NCBI RefSeq assembly: GCF_023715445.1
Contig: NZ_JAMBOD010000001.1
Location: 744,001 to 808,000 of the forward strand
Length of the DNA: 64,000 bases
Direction: 5' to 3'
Origin: Fictibacillus nanhaiensis
GTDB lineage: Bacteria; Bacillota; Bacilli; Bacillales; Fictibacillaceae
Part shown: piece by piece, positions 15,166 through 23,225 of the stretch
How the letters are laid out: every line of letters begins with the position of its first letter
Position numbering within the stretch: position 1 is the stretch's first letter
Position numbers and translations under genes: made by a program
The notes under the pieces: generated by a model
Told to the model about the DNA's origin: nothing
What the model saw: only the letters and a program-made list of their open reading frames with translations
The model's database searches: none

Positions 15166-16364
15166 ATGGATCCGGTCATTGGCCTGGATGTCGCAAAAGG
15201 AAAAACCCAAGTACAAGCCTTTTTACAAAAGAAGAATCCTTACAGAAAAGCTTTACGTTTGAGCATAATGTTTTGGGGCTACACGATTTTTATCGCTTTT
15301 ATCAAGAAGTTGAAAAAGTTGCAGGTCTACCTCCGGCAGTCGTTTTTGAATCGACGGGGCATTACCATGAACCTGTCTTACAGTTTTTAGAGGATAAGCA
15401 GATCATTTATTATCTCGTCAATCCGGTTCTTTCATATGAAGCAAAAAAGGCTAGTTTAAGAAAAGTCAAAACTGATGCGATTGATGCCTTTCACTTAGGT
15501 GAGCTTTATTACAAAAACGAGGACCTAAAACCTTTCCAGAAAAAGAGTATTAGGATAATGAACTTGCGAAATTTAACACGTCAACACGACTCTTTGACAG
15601 GAACCTACGTACAAACAAAGCTTCAATTTCTAACAATATTAGATCAAGTTTTTCCTGAATATAAAAAGGTTTTCGGAGCCCTATATTCGCCCACCTCATT
15701 AGCAACGTTACTCCAATATCAAACACCACAAGGTGTGAAGGAGGAAACAGTGGATCAAATCGCTGAAGTGATTCTGAAACAAGGAGCTAAACGCTCTTAT
15801 AAGTGGGCAGAAGAGAAAGCCTATAAGCTAAAGGAAGCAGCCGAGAGAGACCCCTTTAAACGTAACTTATATACGAGTCATATCACTAGTCTCACCATGT
15901 ACATTCAAATTCTTCTTCAATACCAAAGGCACCTATCCCAACTAATTGAAGAGATAGATGCCCTGGCAGAAGAATTTGAGGAATATGAGATTATCCGATC
16001 AATCCCCGGTATTGGTGGAAAGATTGCCGCCACAATCATCTCCGAAATTGGGGAAATCGATCAGTTCAATCACCCAAAGAAGTTGGTTGCTTACGCAGGA
16101 ATTGACCCAAGCGTTTTTGAGTCAGGTAAGTTTAAGGCAACCATCAACAAAATCACAAAAAGAGGATCTACACGCCTTCGGCAAACCCTCTATACAGCTG
16201 TGCAGTGTGGAATAACGAAGAATCGCAATCCAAAACTAAGAGCTTATTACGATAAAAAGCGCGAAGAAGGAAAACCGCATAAAGTGGCTATCATTGCTTG
16301 TGCAAACAAGCTTATCCATTGGATTTATGCATTATTAAATCGTAAAGAGGTATTTAAGGTTTAA
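15166..16364 (+). pseudogene. IS110-family transposase, one-base frameshift
   Basis: ATG 15166 (behind AGAGGAGATG) reads MDPVIGLDVAKGKTQVQAFL with the first catalytic Asp, then loses frame after PYRK. The other frame continues SFTFEHNVLGLHDFYRF and on to the end. A missing A in the AGAAAAGC run near 15247 explains the break. Further DEDD residues are intact (FESTGHYH; KTDAIDAFHLGEL). The C-terminal Tnp20 domain has PGIGGKIAATIISEIG, VAYAGIDPSVFESGKF (catalytic Ser region) and KRGSTRLRQTLY. A minus-one slip at A-AAA-G would rejoin the frames exactly, but programmed slippage is not usual in IS110. Intact length would be about 400 residues. Confidence 0.8.
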
Positions 16365-16395
16365 ATACAGACCAATAAAATACTTTAATTACAAT

Positions 16396-16427
16396 AACTT
16401 CAAATTCATGTTTTTGAAGTTTATTTA
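16396..16427 (+). terminator. Hairpin downstream of the IS110 element
   Basis: AACTTCAAA and TTTGAAGTT form a 9-bp perfect stem followed by TATTTAG. It may be the terminator of the transposase or of host origin. Confidence 0.5.
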
Positions 16428-16564
16428 GTATGTTCATTATTATTGTAACATGTCGTTTTAAACTTTTTTAGGCTTATCTATTGACCTTCTATTAGCTGGT
16501 ATTGTGGAATAACTTAATATGTAAGATTTGAAAATGATAAAAGTTTTTATGTGATATAATTATT

Positions 16565-16969
16565 TTAAGAAAAAACATAACTCCTCATCTTTTCTTCTTC
16601 CAAATTTAAACGCACTACTAATGACATTAGAATCTCGTTCTCGATACAGCGCGCAGCATAAGTTGCAAGCTTTGTACCCTTACCTCTGGAGTAACTCTCG
16701 ATTGCCTTAATAAGCCCTATTGTACCAATGGAGATAAGATCTTCGGTATCTTCCCCGGTATTTTCAAACTTTTTCACGATATGAGCCACAAGCCGTAAGT
16801 TATGTTCAATCAAAAGACCTCTTGCATGTTCATCACCGTTTGCCATATCTTTTAAGTACTGCTTTTCTTCATTCTCAGACAGTGGCTGGGGAAAAGCGTT
16901 GTTTTTTACATATGATACAAAGAGCATAACTTCTTTAAAAAAATAGGCCAACACACCTACTAATGACAT
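16565..16969 (-). pseudogene. sigK: Sigma-K precursor, N-terminal part only (sigK interrupted)
   Basis: GGAGGTG precedes ATG 16969. Residues 1-115 are the N-terminal half of pro-sigma-K: pro-sequence ([20 protein letters not shown]), [74 protein letters not shown] (region 2). After Met115 (codon 16627-16625) the homology ends, and 19 unrelated codons lead to a stop. Region 4 is absent from the window. In B. subtilis the skin element splits sigK into spoIVCB and spoIIIC at about this codon, to be rejoined in the mother cell by a serine recombinase. Such an element, or a deletion, explains the truncation. Confidence 0.88.
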
Positions 16970-17141
16970 AACAGCACCTCCAAGACATACTTACTCCTAT
17001 ATCTTTATGCGAAGCTGGGCTTGGGTGTGTCTGTACATCAAAAATGACACGAAACCTTTTTATTTAATAGAACATAATAGAAATAAATGGTTTTCAAGAC
17101 TTCGTATTGCAACTATAATTAGGCTTGAATGGGGTGAAAAC

Positions 17142-17468
17142 ATGAATAAAACGAAAAAACTTATTGCAGGTGTTTCATCTGCTTCTGTAGCTGTTATGCT
17201 TTCAGGCTGTAATGACAACCAGGCTCAAGAGCTTCCTCCTGAACCAACAGACACTGAGTGCCAGGATTGGGAATGGGATGAAGATGACGGTGTCTATGAA
17301 TGTGATGATACAAATTCCCGTTTTTTTGGATATTATTTTTTTGGCGGAAGATATTTCAGCGGAACAAGCAGCTTATTGAAAAACTCTAAATATAAAGCTT
17401 ACAAAAACAGCTCCAGCTTTAAAGGCGGAAGTACTGGATTTGGGAGCAACAAAGGTTTTGGCGGATAA
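17142..17468 (+). CDS. Small lipoprotein (DUF1190/YjfM-like)
   Basis: Start ATG 17142 behind GGGGTGAAAA gives 108 residues. The signal peptide MNKTKKLIAGVSSASVAVML ends in a lipobox (MLSGC). The mature part is acidic (LPPEPTDTECQDWEWDEDDGVYECDD, read across two short motifs) with two Cys, then Phe/Tyr/Gly-rich (FFGYYFFGGRYF) and a Ser/Gly/Lys tail. It lies 19 bases before a DUF350 gene and upstream of a glutathionylspermidine-synthase-like gene. The same three families are clustered in E. coli (yjfM, yjfL, yjfC), which supports the DUF1190-like assignment. Role unknown; envelope location expected. Confidence 0.65.
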   Translation: MNKTKKLIAGVSSASVAVMLSGCNDNQAQELPPEPTDTECQDWEWDEDDGVYECDDTNSRFFGYYFFGGRYFSGTSSLLKNSKYKAYKNSSSFKGGSTGFGSNKGFGG

Positions 17469-17487
17469 AAATTAAGGAGTTGTAAAG

Positions 17488-17883
17488 ATGAACTTATTTT
17501 TAAATTTTGCGTTATATGCGGCTACAGGCCTCGGACTTTTATTTGCAGGATTTATAATCTTTGAACTATCGACAAAAACAAAAGAACTCAAGTTGATCGG
17601 AAAAGGGAATACAGCTGCTGCGCTATCGCTTGGAGGACGGTTGTTTGGTCTTGCTTTTGTAATCGGGTCTTCAATCGCTAACTCACTGAGCATAATCGAT
17701 CTTCTTATTTGGGGAGCAGTAGGAATCATCGCACAAATCCTAGCATTATTTATTGCTGAGCACTTGGCGATTCGTTCCAGTATATCGAAAGCCATTGATG
17801 CAGATAACAAAGCAGTCGGACTGTTGGTTATGTTCCTTAGCCTTTCTGTTGGATGGGTTATCGCACAATGTCTTACCTATTAA
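17488..17883 (+). CDS. DUF350 family membrane protein (YjfL-like)
   Basis: A 131-residue protein with AAGGAG before the ATG. Four hydrophobic helices (FALYAATGLGLLFAGFIIFEL, GRLFGLAFVIGSSIANSL, LLIWGAVGIIAQILALFIAEHLA, AVGLLVMFLSLSVGWVIAQCL) with the polar linker STKTKELKLIGKGNTAAALSLGG are the DUF350 pattern, in which two internal repeats each contribute two helices. Co-transcription with the preceding lipoprotein is likely, ending at the hairpin at 17890. DUF350 proteins are repeatedly found beside YjfC-type ligases. The molecular role is unknown. Confidence 0.8.
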   Translation: MNLFLNFALYAATGLGLLFAGFIIFELSTKTKELKLIGKGNTAAALSLGGRLFGLAFVIGSSIANSLSIIDLLIWGAVGIIAQILALFIAEHLAIRSSISKAIDADNKAVGLLVMFLSLSVGWVIAQCLTY

Positions 17884-17889
17884 AATAAA

Positions 17890-17920
17890 AAGCATGCGGT
17901 TTTTGCCGCATGCTTATATT
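17890..17920. terminator. Bidirectional terminator between convergent genes
   Basis: AAGCATGCGG and CCGCATGCTT form a 10-bp perfect stem with A and T runs on both sides, between the DUF350 gene and the minus-strand gene ending at 17914. Confidence 0.88.
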
Positions 17921-18369
17921 TTTTCTCCGACATACATAACGTAAACTGAACGGTCTTCATCAATTTCTGCTGAATCTCTTAAGAATTGACCTTGTCTTGG
18001 TATCTCTACTACATCTTTTAAAAGATATCTCATAACATCCCAATGGCTGTTCAATGCCTGTACATGTAATAGAGGCATATCACCTGTACTGTTGTATTGC
18101 CTGAACTCTAAAAATATACCTCGTCCCTTATAACTGGGCTCATCAGAAAAACGTCTAGCAGGACCTTTTTCTTTTACGATTAAGATCTCTTCGCTTCCTT
18201 TCATTTCATTTGATTGGAGTTCATATTCTTTGTGTCCAGTAACAAAAAATTCACATAACTGTCTCGCATATTTTTCATCATTGTGCATGTTCTCAGGTAT
18301 TTTATAGGTTAAGAAAGGTTCATATCCAGCCGTTTTTTCTATGTAATAGGTTAATTCCAATATTCTCAT
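17914..18369 (-). CDS. Conserved-looking cytosolic protein, unrecognised
   Basis: A 151-residue soluble protein with no signal or membrane segment. It is acidic, with motifs such as YEPFLTYKIP, LCEFFVTGHKEYE, GIFLEFRQYN, PLLHVQALNSHWDVMRYLLKDVVEIP and EIDEDRSVYVMYV. The regular alternation suggests an alpha/beta fold. The start may be ATG 18369, or TTG 18360 (MELTYYIEK), which has better spacing from AAAGGG. It is divergent from the glutathionylspermidine-synthase-like gene across 70 bases and convergent with DUF350. No function is assigned. Confidence 0.6.
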   Translation of the reverse strand: MRILELTYYIEKTAGYEPFLTYKIPENMHNDEKYARQLCEFFVTGHKEYELQSNEMKGSEEILIVKEKGPARRFSDEPSYKGRGIFLEFRQYNSTGDMPLLHVQALNSHWDVMRYLLKDVVEIPRQGQFLRDSAEIDEDRSVYVMYVGEKI

Positions 18370-18442
18370 CCCTTTTATATTTTGTTATGTTTATGATATC
18401 AGTTTACATGAATGTATGTATCGCCGGAGGTTTTTTATTATT

Positions 18443-19675
18443 ATGAACTATAATGAAGAAAGAAAAAAATTCTATCAGCAGATCCCTGAATTTTGGGCAG
18501 ATATGTACGGGCAAGAATATGCGCTGTATGAGCCATACTTTATTGATAAAGAAAAAGTAGATTCCGTTAAGGAATTTGGTTCTAGAGCGAGTCATATTCT
18601 TTTTAAAACAACCGCACTTCTTCAAAATCTTGAAGATGATACTTTAAGGCTTTTAGGTTTTCCTGATTCACTTTTTCCGTTCCTCCGGTTTCAAACACCG
18701 CTACCCAAAACAGTGATCGGCAGAATAGACTCTATCGAAACTCTTGAAGGACACAAAGTAATGGAGTTTAACAGTGATACACCTACTTTTATATATGAAT
18801 GTTTTAAGGTAAACGGTCTTATTTCAAAACATTTTGAGAGTAATAATCCTAATGCTGGAAAGGAAGATGAATTAAAACGTGCTGTTCGTTCAGCCATTCT
18901 TACTTCTTACCGGGGATTAAAAACCTCACATTCTCCAAACATTGTTTTTACATCTCATGATGAAAATATAGAAGATAAGCAAACAGTCCTTTATTTGAAA
19001 AAGTTATCAGGTTTTCCGTCTCAATATATCCCTTTGGATCAGCTTATTATCCGAAAAAATGAAGGCCTCTATGATGCAGAAGGTAAAAAGATCGATGTTT
19101 TGTACCGGCAAACTTTTCCAATTGAATTGCTTATTCAGGATAGAGATGTTGTGACAGATGAAGAAATCGGTTTGCACCTGACTGATCTTGTTATTCAAAA
19201 TAAGCTTGCAATAATAAATCCGCCTTCAGCATTTTTATTACAGAGCAAAGCTGTATTAGCAGTCATCTGGGGATTACACGAGGAACGAGCGCTTTATTTT
19301 ACAGAAGAAGAACATGAATGGATCGCTCGATATTTTCTGCCTACCTATTTAGAACCTGATCTTTTCCTAGAAAATAATGAGATGTTTGTGCAAAAGCCGG
19401 TTTTTGGACGTGAAGGTGATACGGTCCGGATATTTGATGAAAAAGGCAGGCTGCTGGATCAAGACAAACATACAACATATGAACAATATACAAGTGTTTA
19501 TCAGAAATATGTTCCTCTGCCAACAATGAAATTCCAATCGCAAAAGGGAACGATTGAGGGACACAGGATGACCGGGACCTTTATCATTAACGGACAACCA
19601 AGTGCTTTCGGATATCGTGTAGGAAATCGCATCACGGATAACCTTTCTTACTTTCTTCCTTCAGCATTAAAATAA
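18443..19675 (+). CDS. Glutathionylspermidine synthase-like ATP-grasp ligase (YjfC/YgiC type)
   Basis: Start ATG 18443 (MNYNEERKKFYQQIPEFWAD) with GGAGG 12 bases upstream gives 410 residues. The protein resembles the synthetase half of E. coli GspS and the stand-alone YgiC/YjfC. KVMEFNSDTPTFIYE is the substrate/ATP site region, VLYRQTFPIELL and INPPSAFLLQSKAVLAVIWGL follow, and FVQKPVFGREGDTVRIF is the ATP-grasp lysine and glycine loop. Family enzymes join a carboxylate to an amine with ATP; the substrate here is unknown. Neighbouring lipoprotein and DUF350 genes belong to the same conserved cluster. Confidence 0.82.
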   Translation: MNYNEERKKFYQQIPEFWADMYGQEYALYEPYFIDKEKVDSVKEFGSRASHILFKTTALLQNLEDDTLRLLGFPDSLFPFLRFQTPLPKTVIGRIDSIETLEGHKVMEFNSDTPTFIYECFKVNGLISKHFESNNPNAGKEDELKRAVRSAILTSYRGLKTSHSPNIVFTSHDENIEDKQTVLYLKKLSGFPSQYIPLDQLIIRKNEGLYDAEGKKIDVLYRQTFPIELLIQDRDVVTDEEIGLHLTDLVIQNKLAIINPPSAFLLQSKAVLAVIWGLHEERALYFTEEEHEWIARYFLPTYLEPDLFLENNEMFVQKPVFGREGDTVRIFDEKGRLLDQDKHTTYEQYTSVYQKYVPLPTMKFQSQKGTIEGHRMTGTFIINGQPSAFGYRVGNRITDNLSYFLPSALK

Positions 19676-19677
19676 AA

Positions 19678-19716
19678 GCGCCGATCCACTTATTGCGGAG
19701 GGCGCTTATCTTTTTT
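19678..19716. terminator. Terminator between convergent ligase and yrzI genes
   Basis: AGCGCC and GGCGCT stem with a long loop, then TTATCTTTTTTTT on the plus strand. It also lies directly after the yrzI stop on the minus strand. Confidence 0.7.
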
Positions 19717-19869
19717 TTAAAGCATTGAAGAAATATTATATGATGCCTTTTCTTTAGCCCGATCATATAGAGATTTTACTCTCTTATCATAAACGTATTG
19801 TTCTTCTGATCTATGGTTTCTTTTGATTGAAAAGGTAATCGTTATAAAAAACAAATGTAATGTAAACAT
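19717..19869 (-). CDS. yrzI: YrzI family small protein
   Basis: A 50-residue frame from ATG 19869 with TAGGAGTG upstream. MFTLHLFFITITFSIKRNHRS and the following EEQYVYDKRVKSLYDRAKEK fit the YrzI family: a short hydrophobic N-terminus with the ...LFFITI... core and a charged amphipathic tail. In B. subtilis the yrzI transcript also carries tiny ORFs and is a known substrate of the ribosome-associated ribonuclease Rae1. Here two tiny ORFs with strong ribosome sites lie upstream on the same strand. Function of YrzI itself unknown. Confidence 0.75.
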   Translation of the reverse strand: MFTLHLFFITITFSIKRNHRSEEQYVYDKRVKSLYDRAKEKASYNISSML

Positions 19870-19908
19870 AAAGTTATTCACTCCTAAATAGTTAATTTAT
19901 TTTTTCGG

Positions 19909-19968
19909 TTAGGTCGAGTCTTTCTCCGTTACCAGCCAAGTCAGCAGTGTAATTCCTATCATTATCAT
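19909..19968 (-). CDS. Tiny ORF upstream of yrzI, 19 residues
   Basis: ATG 19968 lies six bases after a perfect-looking AAAGGAGGAG site. The peptide is MIMIGITLLTWLVTEKDST, hydrophobic with a polar end. A 17-residue ORF (S1025) in the B. subtilis yrzI transcript is cleaved by Rae1 during translation, and the Glu-Lys-Asp here resembles the residues I recall around that cut. The assignment rests on context and is from memory. Confidence 0.55.
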   Translation of the reverse strand: MIMIGITLLTWLVTEKDST

Positions 19969-20003
19969 TGCAATCTCCTCCTTTACATTTTTAATATAAA
20001 AAA

Positions 20004-20070
20004 CACCGCAGATTAATACCTGCGGTGCAAAAATGGTTATAAAAAAACCGCAGGCATTCGACCCGCGGTG
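20004..20070 (-). promoter_or_regulatory. Tandem terminator hairpins, possible attenuator of the yrzI transcript
   Basis: On the minus strand the first hairpin (ACCGCGGG/CCTGCGGT, 20070-20046) ends in TTTTTTT and the second (CACCGCAG/CTGCGGTG, 20027-20004) ends in TTTTTT. The 3' arm of the first is a perfect complement of the 5' arm of the second (CCTGCGGT with ACCGCAGG), so an alternative fold would destroy both terminators. The preceding tiny ORF contains TTCGACC, complementary to GGTCGAA in the first hairpin. Confidence 0.6.
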
Positions 20071-20083
20071 TCTTTTAAACAAA

Positions 20084-20164
20084 TTAAATAGACATACTGC
20101 TCCAAAGGGCGGTCGAACGTAAATTTTTATTTAGTTGGTTTGTTTTGCGTAGTTTTAAAATCAT
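20084..20164 (-). CDS. Tiny leader ORF, 26 residues
   Basis: ATG 20164 follows AAGGAGG by nine bases. The peptide begins MILKLRKTNQLNKNLRSTAL and ends WSSMSI, basic and without a membrane helix. It is the first frame behind a consensus sigma-A promoter and stops 13 bases before the first terminator hairpin, the geometry of a leader peptide in translation-coupled attenuation. No known leader peptide was recognised. Confidence 0.5.
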   Translation of the reverse strand: MILKLRKTNQLNKNLRSTALWSSMSI

Positions 20165-20205
20165 TGTGTTCAACCTCCTTTTTGTTCATTTACTTTCCTT
20201 AGCAA

Positions 20206-20234
20206 ATTATACACAATTTACCAAGTATTGTAAA
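20206..20234 (-). promoter_or_regulatory. Sigma-A promoter of the yrzI locus
   Basis: On the minus strand TTTACA (20234-20229) and TATAAT (20211-20206) are separated by exactly 17 bases, close to consensus. The start point would be about 35 bases before the 26-residue leader ORF. Confidence 0.8.
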
Positions 20235-20382
20235 GAATTATTTTAAAGCCTTTAAAAGGATATTCAATTCTCTTAAAAAGTTTCCTTCTTTTTTTAAAAT
20301 TGGGGTTTATTTTCTAAAGTTATTTATGTGTACAGTTTCACAAACTTTTATTATAATAATAATCGTAAAGGGGGAAACACAA

Positions 20383-21273
20383 ATGGTTCATCCTAAGGTC
20401 ATTTTCGCTTCTACAAGACCTTTTTCATTAACGGCGTCTGTCATACCAGTTCTATTTGGAACGATTTTAGCTTTACAGTGGACAAGCATCAATTGGACTG
20501 CTTTCTTACTTACACTTTTAGGAGCTGTATGTTTACAATGCGGCACAAACCTTGTAAATGATTATTTTGATCATATGAAAGGAGCAGATATTCCTGGTTC
20601 TTTAAGTCCGTCCGGTGTAATAGACCGAAAAGAAATGACACCTCGCCAAGTATATATAACAGGACTTATATTCTTTAGCCTGAGTATTATGATTGGATTA
20701 ATTTTAACAGCAATAACTGGACCTGTTGTTCTTTTTATTGGTATTCCTTCACTATTGGTAGGATATTTTTATACAGCTACACGTTATGCATTAGCATATA
20801 ACGGATTAGGTGAGGTAGCTTCAGGAAGTACACTGGGAATTTTAGCGGTCGTCGGTTCTTTTTATACACAAACACTTAATCTGAATATGGAAATCTTTTT
20901 GGCAGCAATACCCAATGCTATGCTTGTAATGGCCATTCTACATGCAAATAATTTAAGAGACTTTGATACAGATAAACAGATCGGAAAAACAACAATTGCC
21001 GGATTGATCGGCAGAAAAGCTTCCCGGATTGAGTACTATATTTTGATGCTTGGTACGTACGTTAGTTTAATTGCATTAGTTCTTTTAAATATTTTACCCG
21101 TTTGGAGTCTGATTGCAGCTATAACGCTCCCTATTGCAATAAAAGGACTGCAGATTGCAGTCTCCACTTGGGAAGCAAAGCAGCTGAACAAAGCTCTCGG
21201 ATTAACTGCCATGCTTCATATGGCTTTTGGAATTCTTTTATGTATTGGAACACTGACAGGCATTCTGTTATAA
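20383..21273 (+). CDS. UbiA-family prenyltransferase (MenA-like)
   Basis: A 296-residue integral membrane enzyme; start ATG 20383 behind AAAGGGGG. The prenyl-diphosphate/Mg site NDYFDHMKGAD (about residue 62) and the second Asp motif NNLRDFDTDKQIGKTTIAGL are intact, with eight or nine hydrophobic helices. This pattern and length fit 1,4-dihydroxy-2-naphthoate prenyltransferase (MenA, menaquinone synthesis). As menA usually lies elsewhere in Bacillus, this could be a second UbiA enzyme with another aromatic acceptor. It is monocistronic, flanked by the divergent yrzI locus and a terminator. Confidence 0.82.
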   Translation: MVHPKVIFASTRPFSLTASVIPVLFGTILALQWTSINWTAFLLTLLGAVCLQCGTNLVNDYFDHMKGADIPGSLSPSGVIDRKEMTPRQVYITGLIFFSLSIMIGLILTAITGPVVLFIGIPSLLVGYFYTATRYALAYNGLGEVASGSTLGILAVVGSFYTQTLNLNMEIFLAAIPNAMLVMAILHANNLRDFDTDKQIGKTTIAGLIGRKASRIEYYILMLGTYVSLIALVLLNILPVWSLIAAITLPIAIKGLQIAVSTWEAKQLNKALGLTAMLHMAFGILLCIGTLTGILL

Positions 21274-21280
21274 AGAAAAC

Positions 21281-21390
21281 TTGGCTGATGTTTCGCGTCA
21301 GCCTTAGTTGCACTTATACTTTCGACCTAAACTTGTTGCCACGTCGAATATCATCGTGCTAACAAGTTATACTTTCTGATAGTGTAACAA
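21281..21390. repeat. Structured repeat, copy A
   Basis: Contains GTCAGCCTTAGTTG, TTATACTTT, then a hairpin (AACTTGTT/AACAAGTT) and another ATACTTT. The same order occurs at 58166-58262. The first part GGCTGA/TCAGCC also forms a small hairpin just after the prenyltransferase stop. Confidence 0.5.
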
Positions 21391-21425
21391 AAACACGTCC
21401 TCCTGAATAAGAGGACGTGTTTTTT

Positions 21426-21428
<3 letters not shown>
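21391..21428. terminator. Bidirectional terminator
   Basis: ACACGTCCTC and GAGGACGTGT form a 10-bp perfect stem flanked by A and T runs, between the prenyltransferase gene and the convergent gdh. Confidence 0.88.
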
Positions 21429-22232
<804 letters not shown>

Positions 22233-23087
22233 TTACGATTTTGTAAACCCAAGCATCACACCGCCTAAAATGATAAGAACACATCCTGATATAACCCAAA
22301 TAATTTCTTTTTTACTCCGTTTTTCACCGAGAATAAATATTCCGCCAAGTGTCGAAATAATAATGCCTGTTTGAGATAAAGAAAAGCTAGTTGCAATACC
22401 GATCAGCGGCAAGGCAAGAAGCAAAGTCAGGTTTCCAGTGCTCCAGATAAGACCAGTTAAGATATTCCGCACCGAATATTTATTAAAGGGTTTATGTTTA
22501 AGTGATAAAACAAGGGCTCCGAGAAACATCCCGATTGCTTGTGGCAATATTGCCTGCCATCCGTTCACTTCAAACCATCTAATAATAACGACGTAAGTAA
22601 CATATCCAACCGTTGATATTAAAAGGATCGTTAGACCTTTTTTGAAATTTTGATTATCCTTTTCGTTCCCCTTTTTACTGCGGCGTGATGTTAACAATGC
22701 TCCTGCTATAATTGCACAGATAGCTAATATCCCTATAATAATTTCTGTTGTGGTTTTCCATTCTTGAAAAACCAAGACTCCAAAAAGAGTAGTTCCAAAC
22801 AATTGCATTCCCGTTGATAACGGCACGATTTTAGAAACACCTAAGTAGTCAACACTTGCAAATTGATTCCGCTGTCCGATCACCCAAAAAATTCCTGAAA
22901 CAACTCCAATTGCAATCACAGCCATATTAAGATCAGGCTGTACAATAAAAAATGCGACGATTGAAAATAGCAATGCTCCTAGTGTCATTCCAAAGGTCTG
23001 GCTGTGGAAATCACCTCCAAGCTTTTCACTCACTAATACGATACTTCCCCAGCATACAGCTGTAATAAGTGCCCATATAATACCCAA
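22233..23087 (-). CDS. glcU: Glucose uptake protein GlcU (GRP/drug-metabolite transporter type)
   Basis: A 284-residue membrane protein with ten hydrophobic helices in two five-helix halves, starting MGIIWALITAVCWGSIVLVSE and containing GIFWVIGQRNQFASVDYLGVSKIVPLSTG (read over two segments), hallmarks of the GRP glucose/ribose porter family. It brings in the glucose that Gdh oxidises; the two genes form an operon. A forespore-type promoter is visible 36 bases upstream. Confidence 0.9.
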   Translation of the reverse strand: MGIIWALITAVCWGSIVLVSEKLGGDFHSQTFGMTLGALLFSIVAFFIVQPDLNMAVIAIGVVSGIFWVIGQRNQFASVDYLGVSKIVPLSTGMQLFGTTLFGVLVFQEWKTTTEIIIGILAICAIIAGALLTSRRSKKGNEKDNQNFKKGLTILLISTVGYVTYVVIIRWFEVNGWQAILPQAIGMFLGALVLSLKHKPFNKYSVRNILTGLIWSTGNLTLLLALPLIGIATSFSLSQTGIIISTLGGIFILGEKRSKKEIIWVISGCVLIILGGVMLGFTKS

Positions 23088-23123
23088 AAAACCACTTCTT
23101 TCTCTCTCTAGATTGTTAAAACT

Positions 23124-23155
23124 TATTATGACCGGGAATGGTTATTCCGTATTCA
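23124..23155 (-). promoter_or_regulatory. Putative sigma-G promoter of glcU-gdh
   Basis: Minus strand TGAATA (23155-23150) and CATAATA (23130-23124) resemble the sigma-G -35 and -10 boxes. The 19-base spacer is one or two longer than ideal, so this is moderate support. Confidence 0.55.
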
Positions 23156-23185
23156 TACCCCTATTTCCATTCTGTAAAAACAAAA

Positions 23186-23214
23186 ATACCGCCCCTATTT
23201 TAGGGACGGTATGT
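23186..23214 (-). terminator. Terminator of yrhC
   Basis: ATACCGTCCC and GGGGCGGTAT pair with one mismatch, followed by TTTTTG on the minus strand. Confidence 0.8.
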
Positions 23215-23225
23215 GAAATTAATTG

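Larger units (their letters stand above)
14984..16364 (+). mobile_element. IS110-family insertion sequence (minimal extent)
   Basis: Consists of a structured noncoding leader (14984-15138) and a DEDD transposase frame (15166-16364). IS110 elements lack terminal inverted repeats, so the exact ends and the core dinucleotide cannot be fixed here. The span given is the minimum. The leader placed before the gene is the arrangement of the IS110 subgroup; the IS1111 subgroup has it after the gene. The transposase is frameshifted, so this copy is probably immobile. Confidence 0.8.

Noticed and set aside
15166-16364. Programmed frameshifting as the main explanation for the split IS110 transposase
   Set aside because: No full slippery heptamer or downstream structure evident and not typical of the family. 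A one-base deletion is simpler; it is left as an alternative.
20004-20070. CRISPR-like pair of repeats
   Set aside because: Only two units, each an inverted repeat followed by a T-run on the minus strand: terminators.
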